IMG/VR virus record: IMGVR_UViG_3300040811_000738
Span: 1-28,890 of that record
Length of the DNA stretch: 28,890 nucleotides
From: a virus
Reading direction: 5' to 3' (one strand)
This document shows positions 23,584 through 28,890 of the stretch, piece by piece (the stretch's first letter is position 1; each line of letters opens with the position of its first letter). The translations under genes and the position numbers were made by a program. The notes under the pieces are model-generated. The model was not told where the DNA came from. It searched no databases and saw only the letters and a list, made by a program, of their open reading frames with translations.

Positions 23584-23584
23584 T
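23568..23584. promoter_or_regulatory. Palindrome overlapping the -33 box (operator candidate)
   Basis: ATTTGGAT-A-ATCCAAAT is a perfect 8-bp inverted repeat around one central base. It covers the spacer and the -33 TTTG of the nuclease promoter. A dimeric repressor bound here would block RNA polymerase. It has no T-run, so it does not look like a terminator. No repressor gene was recognised in the window. Confidence 0.5.
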
Positions 23585-23595
23585 TATTTATATTA

Positions 23596-23817
23596 TTATT
23601 CATATGATGGGTACATATCTTCCCACCCATCTACGGCATTATTATTATAATACCTAGCCTCTTTAGGTTCTACATACTCATCCGGCCAAATAGAATATTG
23701 TTCATCTGGAAACATTTCCTCTAAACTACTTAACAACTCATTAGCTTCCTCTAATGAAAGTTGAGTTGTATGTTCTTCAGGGTAATTTGTTTCGTTCATT
23801 ACTTTGTATAATTGCAT
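23596..23817 (-). CDS. Small acidic hypothetical protein
   Basis: The 73-residue product begins MQLYKVMNETNYPEEH and is rich in Glu, Asp and Tyr, with net strong negative charge and a C-terminal DGWEDMYPSYE. It stands alone between the intrinsic terminator and the nuclease promoter, so it should have its own promoter, but no clean consensus is seen upstream (TTACTTTG is an imperfect -7 match). Small acidic phage proteins of this kind often act as DNA mimics or inhibitors; that is only a possibility here. Confidence 0.65.
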   Translation of the reverse strand: MQLYKVMNETNYPEEHTTQLSLEEANELLSSLEEMFPDEQYSIWPDEYVEPKEARYYNNNAVDGWEDMYPSYE

Positions 23818-23849
23818 AATTCTCAGTTTTTATTACAAAGTAAATATAC

Positions 23850-23877
23850 AAAAAAAGCCTGGTATTACCAAGCTTTT
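23850..23877 (-). terminator. Intrinsic (rho-independent) terminator
   Basis: On the minus strand AAAAGCTTGGT and ACCAGGCTTTT pair over 11 bp (one G-T wobble) around an AAT loop, followed by seven T. It lies 16 nt after the 25-codon micro-ORF and ends the replication transcription unit. The A-run on the other side gives it some capacity in the opposite direction. Confidence 0.85.
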
Positions 23878-23892
23878 AATGTTAAGAAATCG

Positions 23893-23970
23893 TTAATATT
23901 TCAAAGGATGTACTGCACAGCTTGTAGTGATTATCCCCACTACTAAGGATAGTAATAAATTTCTAATCAC
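23893..23970 (-). CDS. 25-codon lipoprotein-like micro-ORF
   Basis: GTG at 23970-23968 overlaps the TGA of the preceding gene (GTGA), and the frame ends at TAA 23895-23893. The product, beginning MIRNLLLSLVVGIITTSC, has a basic start, a hydrophobic core and a Ser-Cys that fits a lipoprotein processing site (Cys18), leaving a mature lipopeptide of only eight residues, CAVHPLKY. A GGGGA sequence lies just upstream of the start, and the terminator follows 16 nt after the stop. The -3 residue is Thr, not the usual Leu, so lipidation is uncertain. It could also be a plain membrane peptide, or chance. Confidence 0.45.
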   Translation of the reverse strand: MIRNLLLSLVVGIITTSCAVHPLKY

Positions 23971-24320
23971 TTTCCCCACTTTCCGTTTTGAACGATTTGG
24001 GCAATGATACCATATACTGAGAGGTCAGCGTAAGTATCTTGTATTGATTCACCAACTTCATCTGGCTGCCCTAATACTACCAATTGCTTCAATCGTTGAA
24101 TTTTATCATTCATTCTGAACCAAAGACCTGTAAGTGAAATCTTAATATCATCTTTAGTTTTTAAATCAGTACCAACTGAGATATTATCTGGTCCATAGTT
24201 TCGTTGTTTCTTACAAAAGGTTTCATATTGTTCCCACATAATCCTTTTGTACTCTTCCATCATTTCAGGATAATTTTGTTCACAAAAATCAACTGCGGAT
24301 TGTTCTTTGTTAGTACTCAT
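23967..24320 (-). CDS. DUF1599 (Nmad1)-like protein
   Basis: The all-helical product contains CKKQRNYGPDNIS, GLWFRMNDKIQRLKQLV and ESIQDTYADLSVYGIIAQIV, which match the DUF1599 family, named nucleotide-modification-associated domain 1. The family recalls the MazG/dUTPase helical fold and occurs beside base-modifying genes in phages. I choose the ATG at 24320 because GAGGTGA lies 7 nt upstream; an ATG at 24374, overlapping the previous gene by 8 nt, would add 18 residues. It is the last full-size gene before the terminator. A role in the phage nucleotide pool or in modified-base synthesis is inferred. Confidence 0.7.
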   Translation of the reverse strand: MSTNKEQSAVDFCEQNYPEMMEEYKRIMWEQYETFCKKQRNYGPDNISVGTDLKTKDDIKISLTGLWFRMNDKIQRLKQLVVLGQPDEVGESIQDTYADLSVYGIIAQIVQNGKWGK

Positions 24321-24366
24321 TGTACGTTCACCTCTATGAACTACTTTTGTTTTAGTTTCTCTTATA

Positions 24367-24639
24367 TTATCCATTTAATTGTTGTTTGGTATCTTTTTTA
24401 GGTTCGGTTACTTCTGATGGTTGTTGTTGTGGTTGTTGTGTAAAGTATCTTTCCAACGTAATCAACCTATCATCCGCATCTACTAACATTCTTAATGCTT
24501 CTTCTGCGTTCTCATAAAAATCGCCAGTTGAATGGTCACCAATACCAACTGCTTTACCTTCTAATAACTCCAATGTAAGGAGTGCTTTTGCCTTATCAGC
24601 GATTGCTGATGTTCTTAGCATATCTAATAATCTACTCAT
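24367..24639 (-). CDS. Hypothetical 90-residue protein with Gln/Pro tail
   Basis: The first 70 residues look like a helical domain (MLRTSAIADKAKALLTLELL, then NAEEALRMLVDADDRLITLE). A low-complexity tail follows, with QQPQQQP and a charged end. It overlaps the gp62-like gene by 4 nt (ATGA) and so is coupled to the clamp-loader genes. No family recognised. A replication accessory role follows only from position. Confidence 0.7.
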   Translation of the reverse strand: MSRLLDMLRTSAIADKAKALLTLELLEGKAVGIGDHSTGDFYENAEEALRMLVDADDRLITLERYFTQQPQQQPSEVTEPKKDTKQQLNG

Positions 24640-25088
24640 TTTAATAACTTTTTTGCTTCTTTTTCTGTTAAACCATATTTTTTTAAAATATTAATTACCT
24701 CATCCTTTGGAAGTAAATCTAAATAATCACCAACTTCTCTCTGAGATACACCATACCACTTTGATAAGTACTCTAAGAGTTCTTTGTTATACTTTCCTTC
24801 TTTCTTACCTTTAATGTATTTATCAAATGTTTTCTGCTTTGGTAAGAAATCTAAATACAACTTATAAACTTCTTTGGGTGATAATAACCCAATGGTATAT
24901 TTCTGAAGAATATTAACGATTGGTAGTAAATCCAAGTTCATACTCAACCACCTATTGATGATAAAAGGAGTAAAGGATTTCTTATCCATCTCAGATAGAG
25001 ATTCCCAAGACTCCTTCTTCTCCTTTATACCACTCAGATGCTGAAATATTGTTTTTGCCTTTACTGTATTTCCAGCTGCTTTTGCCAT
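24636..25088 (-). CDS. 62: Clamp-loader small subunit (gp62-like)
   Basis: The 150-residue product is helical and matches the gp62 pattern of T4-like phages: a short basic lead, then KKSFTPFIINRWLSMNLDLLP, equivalent to the phage 'FIxNRxLSxxxD' region. LYLDFLPKQKTFDKYIKG and a C-terminal helical part follow. Gp62 joins a gp44 tetramer to load the gp45 clamp. It is shorter than T4 gp62 (about 187 residues), and sequence identity is low. Location two genes after gp44 in the same transcription unit supports the call. Its start overlaps the stop of the zinc-ribbon gene (TAATG). Confidence 0.72.
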   Translation of the reverse strand: MAKAAGNTVKAKTIFQHLSGIKEKKESWESLSEMDKKSFTPFIINRWLSMNLDLLPIVNILQKYTIGLLSPKEVYKLYLDFLPKQKTFDKYIKGKKEGKYNKELLEYLSKWYGVSQREVGDYLDLLPKDEVINILKKYGLTEKEAKKLLK

Positions 25089-25348
25089 TAAGGTAATAAT
25101 TCTTTAGGTAAAAACTTCTCTGATACATTTCCACATTCAGCACATCTAACAACGGGAATCGGTAACATTGATTTCTGTCCGTTTGGTGATTGAACTGCTG
25201 GAACTTCTTTAAACATTGTAACCTCTTCGAAGAAGATACCTTCACAATTTTCACAACTTACGGTATCCAACTTAGTTGGGTCGATGTTCAATTGTGGTGC
25301 CTGTTGTTGTGGATTCATACCAACAACTTTTCCTTTTCCTTTTGCCAT
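25088..25348 (-). CDS. Zinc-ribbon protein
   Basis: The 86-residue product has two Cys-x2-Cys knuckles, Cys32/Cys35 (SCENCEG) and Cys69/Cys72 (RCAECGN), after a Lys/Gly and Gln/Pro-rich leader. This is a typical four-cysteine zinc ribbon, probably for nucleic-acid or protein contact. AAGGA 6 nt upstream of the ATG supports the start. It lies between gp44 and gp62, where T4 has no such gene. It may bridge replication to transcription or assist clamp loading; no direct evidence. Confidence 0.82.
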   Translation of the reverse strand: MAKGKGKVVGMNPQQQAPQLNIDPTKLDTVSCENCEGIFFEEVTMFKEVPAVQSPNGQKSMLPIPVVRCAECGNVSEKFLPKELLP

Positions 25349-25351
25349 AAC

Positions 25352-26281
25352 TTATCCTTTTATATCAATTAAAATTTGTAACATCATTGCCATCACATTG
25401 ATTTCTTTATCAACTACTGATGCGTCTTGGTATTGTGCCTCTGCAATCTTTAAGATAATATTACCAGCTTTACCACTTGCGTATTCATCAACATTATCAT
25501 ATAGGAATCGATAGAATGGTGTAAAATCCTTCACCTTCGAATCTGCTATAATCTGTCTAACATTTCTGAATGTATCTTTAAGGTTATCATTAGATTTCAG
25601 TACGGTTAGAACTTCATCCATATAATTTGCCTGAATAGTAGATGCTTTATCAATCTCCAAAACACCACCAATAACCTGTCTTTGAGCTGCGTTTAGAACT
25701 CTACGAATATCAGGATATCCACTATTAACCAATACTGCCAAATCCGGCATTTCATACTGAACACTCTCACCATCTAAGATATCTTTTAATCTCATAGCCA
25801 CTTCTTTCTTAGATGGTGGTGTAATCCCAAATGTTTGACATCTACTCTGAATCGGGTCGATGATTTTCTCTACATAGTTACAGGTCAAAATAAACCTTGT
25901 AGTTTTAGAGAATGTTTCCATTAGGTTACGGAGTGCTGCTTGTGCGTTTGGTGTAAGATAATCTGATTCATCTAAGATAATAACCTTCCATTTACGGAAA
26001 CCCATTGAAGATGCAAACCCTCTAATCTTATCCCTAACAGTATCAACATTGTTTTCATCTGATGCGTTTATATACATCACATCACAATCAATCTGATTTG
26101 TAATGATTTTAGCCAATGTGGTTTTACCAGTACCAGCTTGTCCATATAGAAGTAAGTGAGGTACATCCTCATTCTCTATATAGATTCTTACTTTTTGTAA
26201 GATATGTTCATTACCAACATACCCTTCCAATGTATCGGGTCTATATTTCTCAACCCATAAGCTATTTTCGTTATTATTCAT
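25352..26281 (-). CDS. 44: Clamp-loader ATPase (gp44-like)
   Basis: The 309-residue AAA+ protein begins with the RFC-box-like LWVEKYRPDTL. It carries Walker A GQAGTGKTT (47-55), Walker B IILDESD (101-107), sensor 1 at LTCN and the SRC motif at 146-148 (arginine finger, typical of RFC/gp44 subunits). It forms the ATP-driven ring that opens and closes the sliding clamp on primed DNA. Length and motif order match T4 gp44 (319 residues). It is encoded in the same direction as clamp and gp62. No clear ribosome-binding site is seen. Confidence 0.95.
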   Translation of the reverse strand: MNNNENSLWVEKYRPDTLEGYVGNEHILQKVRIYIENEDVPHLLLYGQAGTGKTTLAKIITNQIDCDVMYINASDENNVDTVRDKIRGFASSMGFRKWKVIILDESDYLTPNAQAALRNLMETFSKTTRFILTCNYVEKIIDPIQSRCQTFGITPPSKKEVAMRLKDILDGESVQYEMPDLAVLVNSGYPDIRRVLNAAQRQVIGGVLEIDKASTIQANYMDEVLTVLKSNDNLKDTFRNVRQIIADSKVKDFTPFYRFLYDNVDEYASGKAGNIILKIAEAQYQDASVVDKEINVMAMMLQILIDIKG

Positions 26282-26291
26282 TTATTTATTT

Positions 26292-26579
26292 TTATTTTCT
26301 TAATAATCTGTTATTTTCTCTCTCAATAAAGTCTAACTTAACTTTTATAGCTGCTAATTCGGCTGTAATACTTGTTAATTGAATTTGACAAGATTCTTTA
26401 TCTCCTTCTAATTTTTCAACTCGAGCACGTAAATCATCACGATACATATTCTGTTCAGTCATAGTTTCCTTTTCTTTTTCACGCCTATTACGGATTAAAA
26501 ACTCATAAAACTTCCAAGCTCCAGCACCACCAGCTACAGTTAAAGTTGTAATTATTATTGTAGTTAATTGTTCGCTCAT
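26292..26579 (-). CDS. Small membrane protein with coiled coil
   Basis: The 95-residue product has one N-terminal hydrophobic segment (about 6-26) followed by a basic stretch (RNRREKEK) and a coiled coil from about 45 to 93. This topology would fit an inner-membrane spanin-like subunit, but it lies far from the lysis genes and no outer-membrane partner was seen, so an alternative is a membrane tether for the replication complex. It overlaps the upstream membrane protein gene by 4 nt. Confidence 0.72.
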   Translation of the reverse strand: MSEQLTTIIITTLTVAGGAGAWKFYEFLIRNRREKEKETMTEQNMYRDDLRARVEKLEGDKESCQIQLTSITAELAAIKVKLDFIERENNRLLRK

Positions 26580-27001
26580 TTTTTTAATGATTTATGTAAA
26601 ACTTCTCGTTTTAGTTTAAATAAAATCCAAGTCCACATACTTGCATAGAAGAATGTAATTAATAAATTTTTAAAATCCGTTATCACAAATGGTTCTGTAT
26701 CTAAAGTTGAAAATATATTTACAACATATCTAATTGTCGAGAATAAATATAAAACTAAATATAATGATACAAACCTAGATAACCATTTAGTATTATTTAT
26801 TGATATTATCATTGATATACTAGCTATTAAATAGGCAAAGTATAACCAATAAGTATATGGTTGACCTAAATTATCCCAATAATCCAGCGTAGTCCATAAA
26901 ACTTGATTGTTTAAAATATCACTAGTAACCCAAAAGAATAATAAGGGTTGAAAATCAAAATATAATAAAGTTTCCTTTATCTGTTTAAAGTAACCATTCA
27001 T
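26576..27001 (-). CDS. Four-helix membrane protein
   Basis: The 141-residue product has about four hydrophobic segments (about 15-30, 48-65, 73-92 and 108-128) joined by short loops, with a basic C-terminal tail. Aromatic and Asn-rich loops suggest an integral inner-membrane protein. It overlaps the following gene by 4 nt. No family is recognised. Together with the small coiled-coil protein it forms a two-gene membrane unit inserted between the DUF4338-like gene and gp44. Confidence 0.72.
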   Translation of the reverse strand: MNGYFKQIKETLLYFDFQPLLFFWVTSDILNNQVLWTTLDYWDNLGQPYTYWLYFAYLIASISMIISINNTKWLSRFVSLYLVLYLFSTIRYVVNIFSTLDTEPFVITDFKNLLITFFYASMWTWILFKLKREVLHKSLKK

Positions 27002-27015
27002 TTTTTATGTTTTAT

Positions 27016-28233
27016 TTATCTACCAACTTCTTTTAAGTACGTTTCTTTCATTTTATCCCAACTCATACCAATCGCATCAATATAGAACAAATTCTCAGGT
27101 TTAATTCTACCTTCAGAATGTAGTTTGGTGTATCGATTGATTGCTTTCTTCTTCCACCACTTACTAATGTAATCTACACCATCTACGAACTTTTGTTTCA
27201 TCTTCAATTCATCTTCTCCGATTTCATCTCTTAGAAACTCAGGTCCGTTCTCATACATCATAGCGAGATATACACCCCTCTTAAAACCATGATGGTATGT
27301 GGATTGTTTGATACCACATTCTTTGAAAATCTGCCCCAATATCTTTTGTTTGATACCACTTACAGGTCCACTAGCACCTTCACCAGTTCCCATATTCTGG
27401 CCGTTTCGGATTCGTTCGTTAGTGATAGCTTCTTGATACCACTCTGAACGATTTTCTTTTAACCATTGGTGCCACGGGTCGTAGAACTTATCATCAGGTT
27501 TGATAGAAATCTTTCCTGCTGATTCACCCAATGTTTTGAAATGAGGTATTCCATTGTATTGAGAGTGGATTCCGTATAAAGATGTAGTACCAACTCCTAT
27601 AAGAGTCTGTCCATACTTCTCTTTCCAAAACTCTCTTACCTCAGGCACCGTAGTCATCATAGCAATTAACTTACCACCTAAAAAGTTATATCCTAATGGT
27701 TGGGTACATACAATTGTTGATGCGATTGTAGTATGATTGAGTTTTCCTTTTTTGAACTTATCATCCTTAGTCCACCCAATGTAGTTATCTCTAACTGCCA
27801 TTGATGTAACATCTGATGCCAATGATATTTGACCTAAGAGCTTACCACTCTTTCTATCCTTTACATTGATTTTAACATTACGACCAGGATTAGCAACAAA
27901 GGACATTGTATGAATCATTTTTCGGATATGAGTCCACTTACCAGCCTCTTTGGTATCCTCTAATATTTCAACATAAGGTTCTAACTCTTCAATCTCTTTG
28001 ATAGTTTGTTCCAAATTATTAATATCAGTAGGAGCCCATTGAATATCGTACATAGATGCAATTTGAGATTTATCTCTAATCATATTAGGTTCTTGCAATT
28101 CTACCCACTTCTTATATAAAGTCTGCTCTTCAACACTCATAGAAGAAAGATAGTCCATATTTTCGATTAACAATCTTTTTTGTGTTTCGAAGTCAAACTC
28201 CGGCTTTGCTGGCTCTGTATCCCAAAAATTCAT
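27016..28233 (-). CDS. DUF4338 (DruA-like) protein
   Basis: The 405-residue protein has a central region matching DUF4338: KLLGQISLASDVTSMAVRDN then YIGWT, where the family has 'Gxlxfxxaaxxxxx RDxxIGW'. Next come LNHTTIASTIVCTQPLGYNF, GGKLIAMM, FWKEKYG and YNGIPHFKTLGESAGK, equivalent to the family's 'WxxxYG...YrAxNWxxLGxTxG' part. DUF4338 is the domain of DruA, the hallmark protein of Druantia anti-phage defence; free-standing members are of unknown activity. The N-terminal 100 and C-terminal 120 residues are extra helical parts. AAGGA precedes the ATG. It sits between clamp and loader, so a DNA-processing or counter-defence role is possible. Confidence 0.7.
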   Translation of the reverse strand: MNFWDTEPAKPEFDFETQKRLLIENMDYLSSMSVEEQTLYKKWVELQEPNMIRDKSQIASMYDIQWAPTDINNLEQTIKEIEELEPYVEILEDTKEAGKWTHIRKMIHTMSFVANPGRNVKINVKDRKSGKLLGQISLASDVTSMAVRDNYIGWTKDDKFKKGKLNHTTIASTIVCTQPLGYNFLGGKLIAMMTTVPEVREFWKEKYGQTLIGVGTTSLYGIHSQYNGIPHFKTLGESAGKISIKPDDKFYDPWHQWLKENRSEWYQEAITNERIRNGQNMGTGEGASGPVSGIKQKILGQIFKECGIKQSTYHHGFKRGVYLAMMYENGPEFLRDEIGEDELKMKQKFVDGVDYISKWWKKKAINRYTKLHSEGRIKPENLFYIDAIGMSWDKMKETYLKEVGR

Positions 28234-28242
28234 ATAATATCC

Positions 28243-28890
28243 TTATTTAATCTCTACGAGATAATAGTTACTTTTTAATGAATCGTTTTCAAAAGAAATG
28301 TGTGATAACCCCTGAGAGGATATCTTTAAGGTTGCTGATTTAGAACCTCTGTTTGCATTAAGTACTTCTTTCAGATACTTTGCTGAGAATGAGATTGGTT
28401 GGATATCACCCTCACACTTACAATCTACTGAAATAGATATTCGGTTTGTGTTGATTGTTGAGTATCCCAATACAACTTCACCCTTACCACCAATACAACT
28501 AAATGTAAATGTATCAGATTCACTAAGTGCTCCTTTAGATTTGATGAACTTAGATGTAAAATCATCATTCAATGTGATTTCTGCATCGAATGGTGGCATC
28601 TGCTTCAAATCAGGAACAACTGGGATAACTGAAAGGTCAGCCAACATATAGTTTACCGATGTACCTTTATCTGAAAACTTAATATAAGATTCGGTTGATT
28701 CAACATCAACAGTTGATTCTAAAACACCTAATAGTGCTTTCAGTTGTGATGTGGTATAAATACCAAATTCACCATTTGGAAACTCACCTTCTTCTGAGGT
28801 TACATCTCCTAACAAAGTCTTATCATCTGAGATAAAACTTACTTTCATTTGAGAATCGGTTGATTCAATCTTTACCGATTCTACTTCACC
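28243..28890 (-). CDS. 45: Sliding clamp (gp45-like), 5' end beyond the window
   Basis: The frame ends at 28243 and remains open to the right edge: 14 codons lie upstream of the ATG at 28848 without a stop, so that ATG is probably internal and the N-terminus is missing. The visible part has the gp45 layout: FGIYTTSQLKALLGVL (a conserved clamp helix), the first inter-domain region, then ISFSAKYLKEVLNA and the C-terminal SNYYLVEIK strand. It forms the trimeric ring that holds the phage DNA polymerase on DNA. Neighbouring gp44 and gp62 genes support the call. The visible part is about 215 codons, close to the 228 of T4, so only a few residues may be missing. Confidence 0.85.
   Translation of the reverse strand, partial: GEVESVKIESTDSQMKVSFISDDKTLLGDVTSEEGEFPNGEFGIYTTSQLKALLGVLESTVDVESTESYIKFSDKGTSVNYMLADLSVIPVVPDLKQMPPFDAEITLNDDFTSKFIKSKGALSESDTFTFSCIGGKGEVVLGYSTINTNRISISVDCKCEGDIQPISFSAKYLKEVLNANRGSKSATLKISSQGLSHISFENDSLKSNYYLVEIK

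Noticed and set aside
23585-23592. TATAAATA on the minus strand, identical to the T4 late promoter core
   Set aside because: A single AT-rich octamer is expected by chance here, and a better-matched Bacteroidetes promoter lies directly downstream for the same gene.
24991-25254. Minus-strand frame overlapping the zinc-ribbon and gp62 genes
   Set aside because: It lies in a second frame within two well-supported genes and has no start context or recognisable pattern.
1-28890. tRNA genes, CRISPR arrays, insertion sequences, integrase or attachment sites
   Set aside because: No cloverleaf with a CCA-type acceptor, no regularly spaced direct repeats and no transposase or integrase motif was seen by eye; a tRNA search program could confirm absence.

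Overview
The window is a contiguous, AT-rich, densely packed piece of a tailed-phage genome. Every gene I can support lies on the minus strand, so transcription runs from high to low coordinates. The right end carries a T4-type DNA polymerase accessory set: sliding clamp gp45 (cut by the window edge), clamp-loader ATPase gp44 and a divergent gp62. These point to a large T4-like myovirus. Two sites match the Bacteroidetes primary sigma-factor promoter (TTG, 19-20 bp spacer, TAnnTTTG). I therefore infer a Bacteroidetes host, probably flavobacterial; the exact taxon cannot be read from the sequence.

Region 1 (28890 to about 23850): replication and nucleotide module. In transcription order it holds the clamp, a DUF4338/DruA-like protein, two small membrane proteins, gp44, a zinc-ribbon protein, gp62, a small hypothetical, a DUF1599 (Nmad1)-like protein and a 25-codon lipoprotein-like micro-ORF. 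It ends at a clear intrinsic terminator. Region 2 (23817 to 21563): a small acidic protein, a Cas4/AddB-like Fe-S nuclease behind its own promoter with an overlapping palindrome, a membrane-anchored glucosaminidase and a SLOG-like protein.

Region 3 (21517 to 5545): about 16 kb of sugar and glycan genes. It contains two GT4, two GT2, a GT8-like, a GT9-like and another GT-B glycosyltransferase, a CapE/FnlA plus CapF/FnlB nucleotide-sugar pair, two methyltransferases, a PIG-L deacetylase, a HAD phosphatase, an ATP-grasp ligase, a Gfo/Idh/MocA-FAD oxidase fusion and a nucleotidyltransferase/kinase-like protein. Together these look able to make and transfer an unusual deoxy-amino sugar, either onto virion proteins or onto the host surface.

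Region 4 (5528 to 4665): small hypothetical genes, including a 58-codon gene overlapping its neighbour in another frame. Region 5 (4647 to 1): a lysis cassette (amidase endolysin, a 38-codon ORF, holin, small membrane protein) runs without a gap into a complete two-component system (membrane PAS histidine kinase and stand-alone receiver). Two membrane/coiled-coil proteins and the start of another gene follow. A sensor kinase and receiver in one transcription unit with holin and endolysin is the most striking thing here and suggests phage control of lysis or of host state by environmental sensing.

No tRNA, rRNA, CRISPR array or insertion sequence was seen, and no gene-free stretch exceeds 300 bases.
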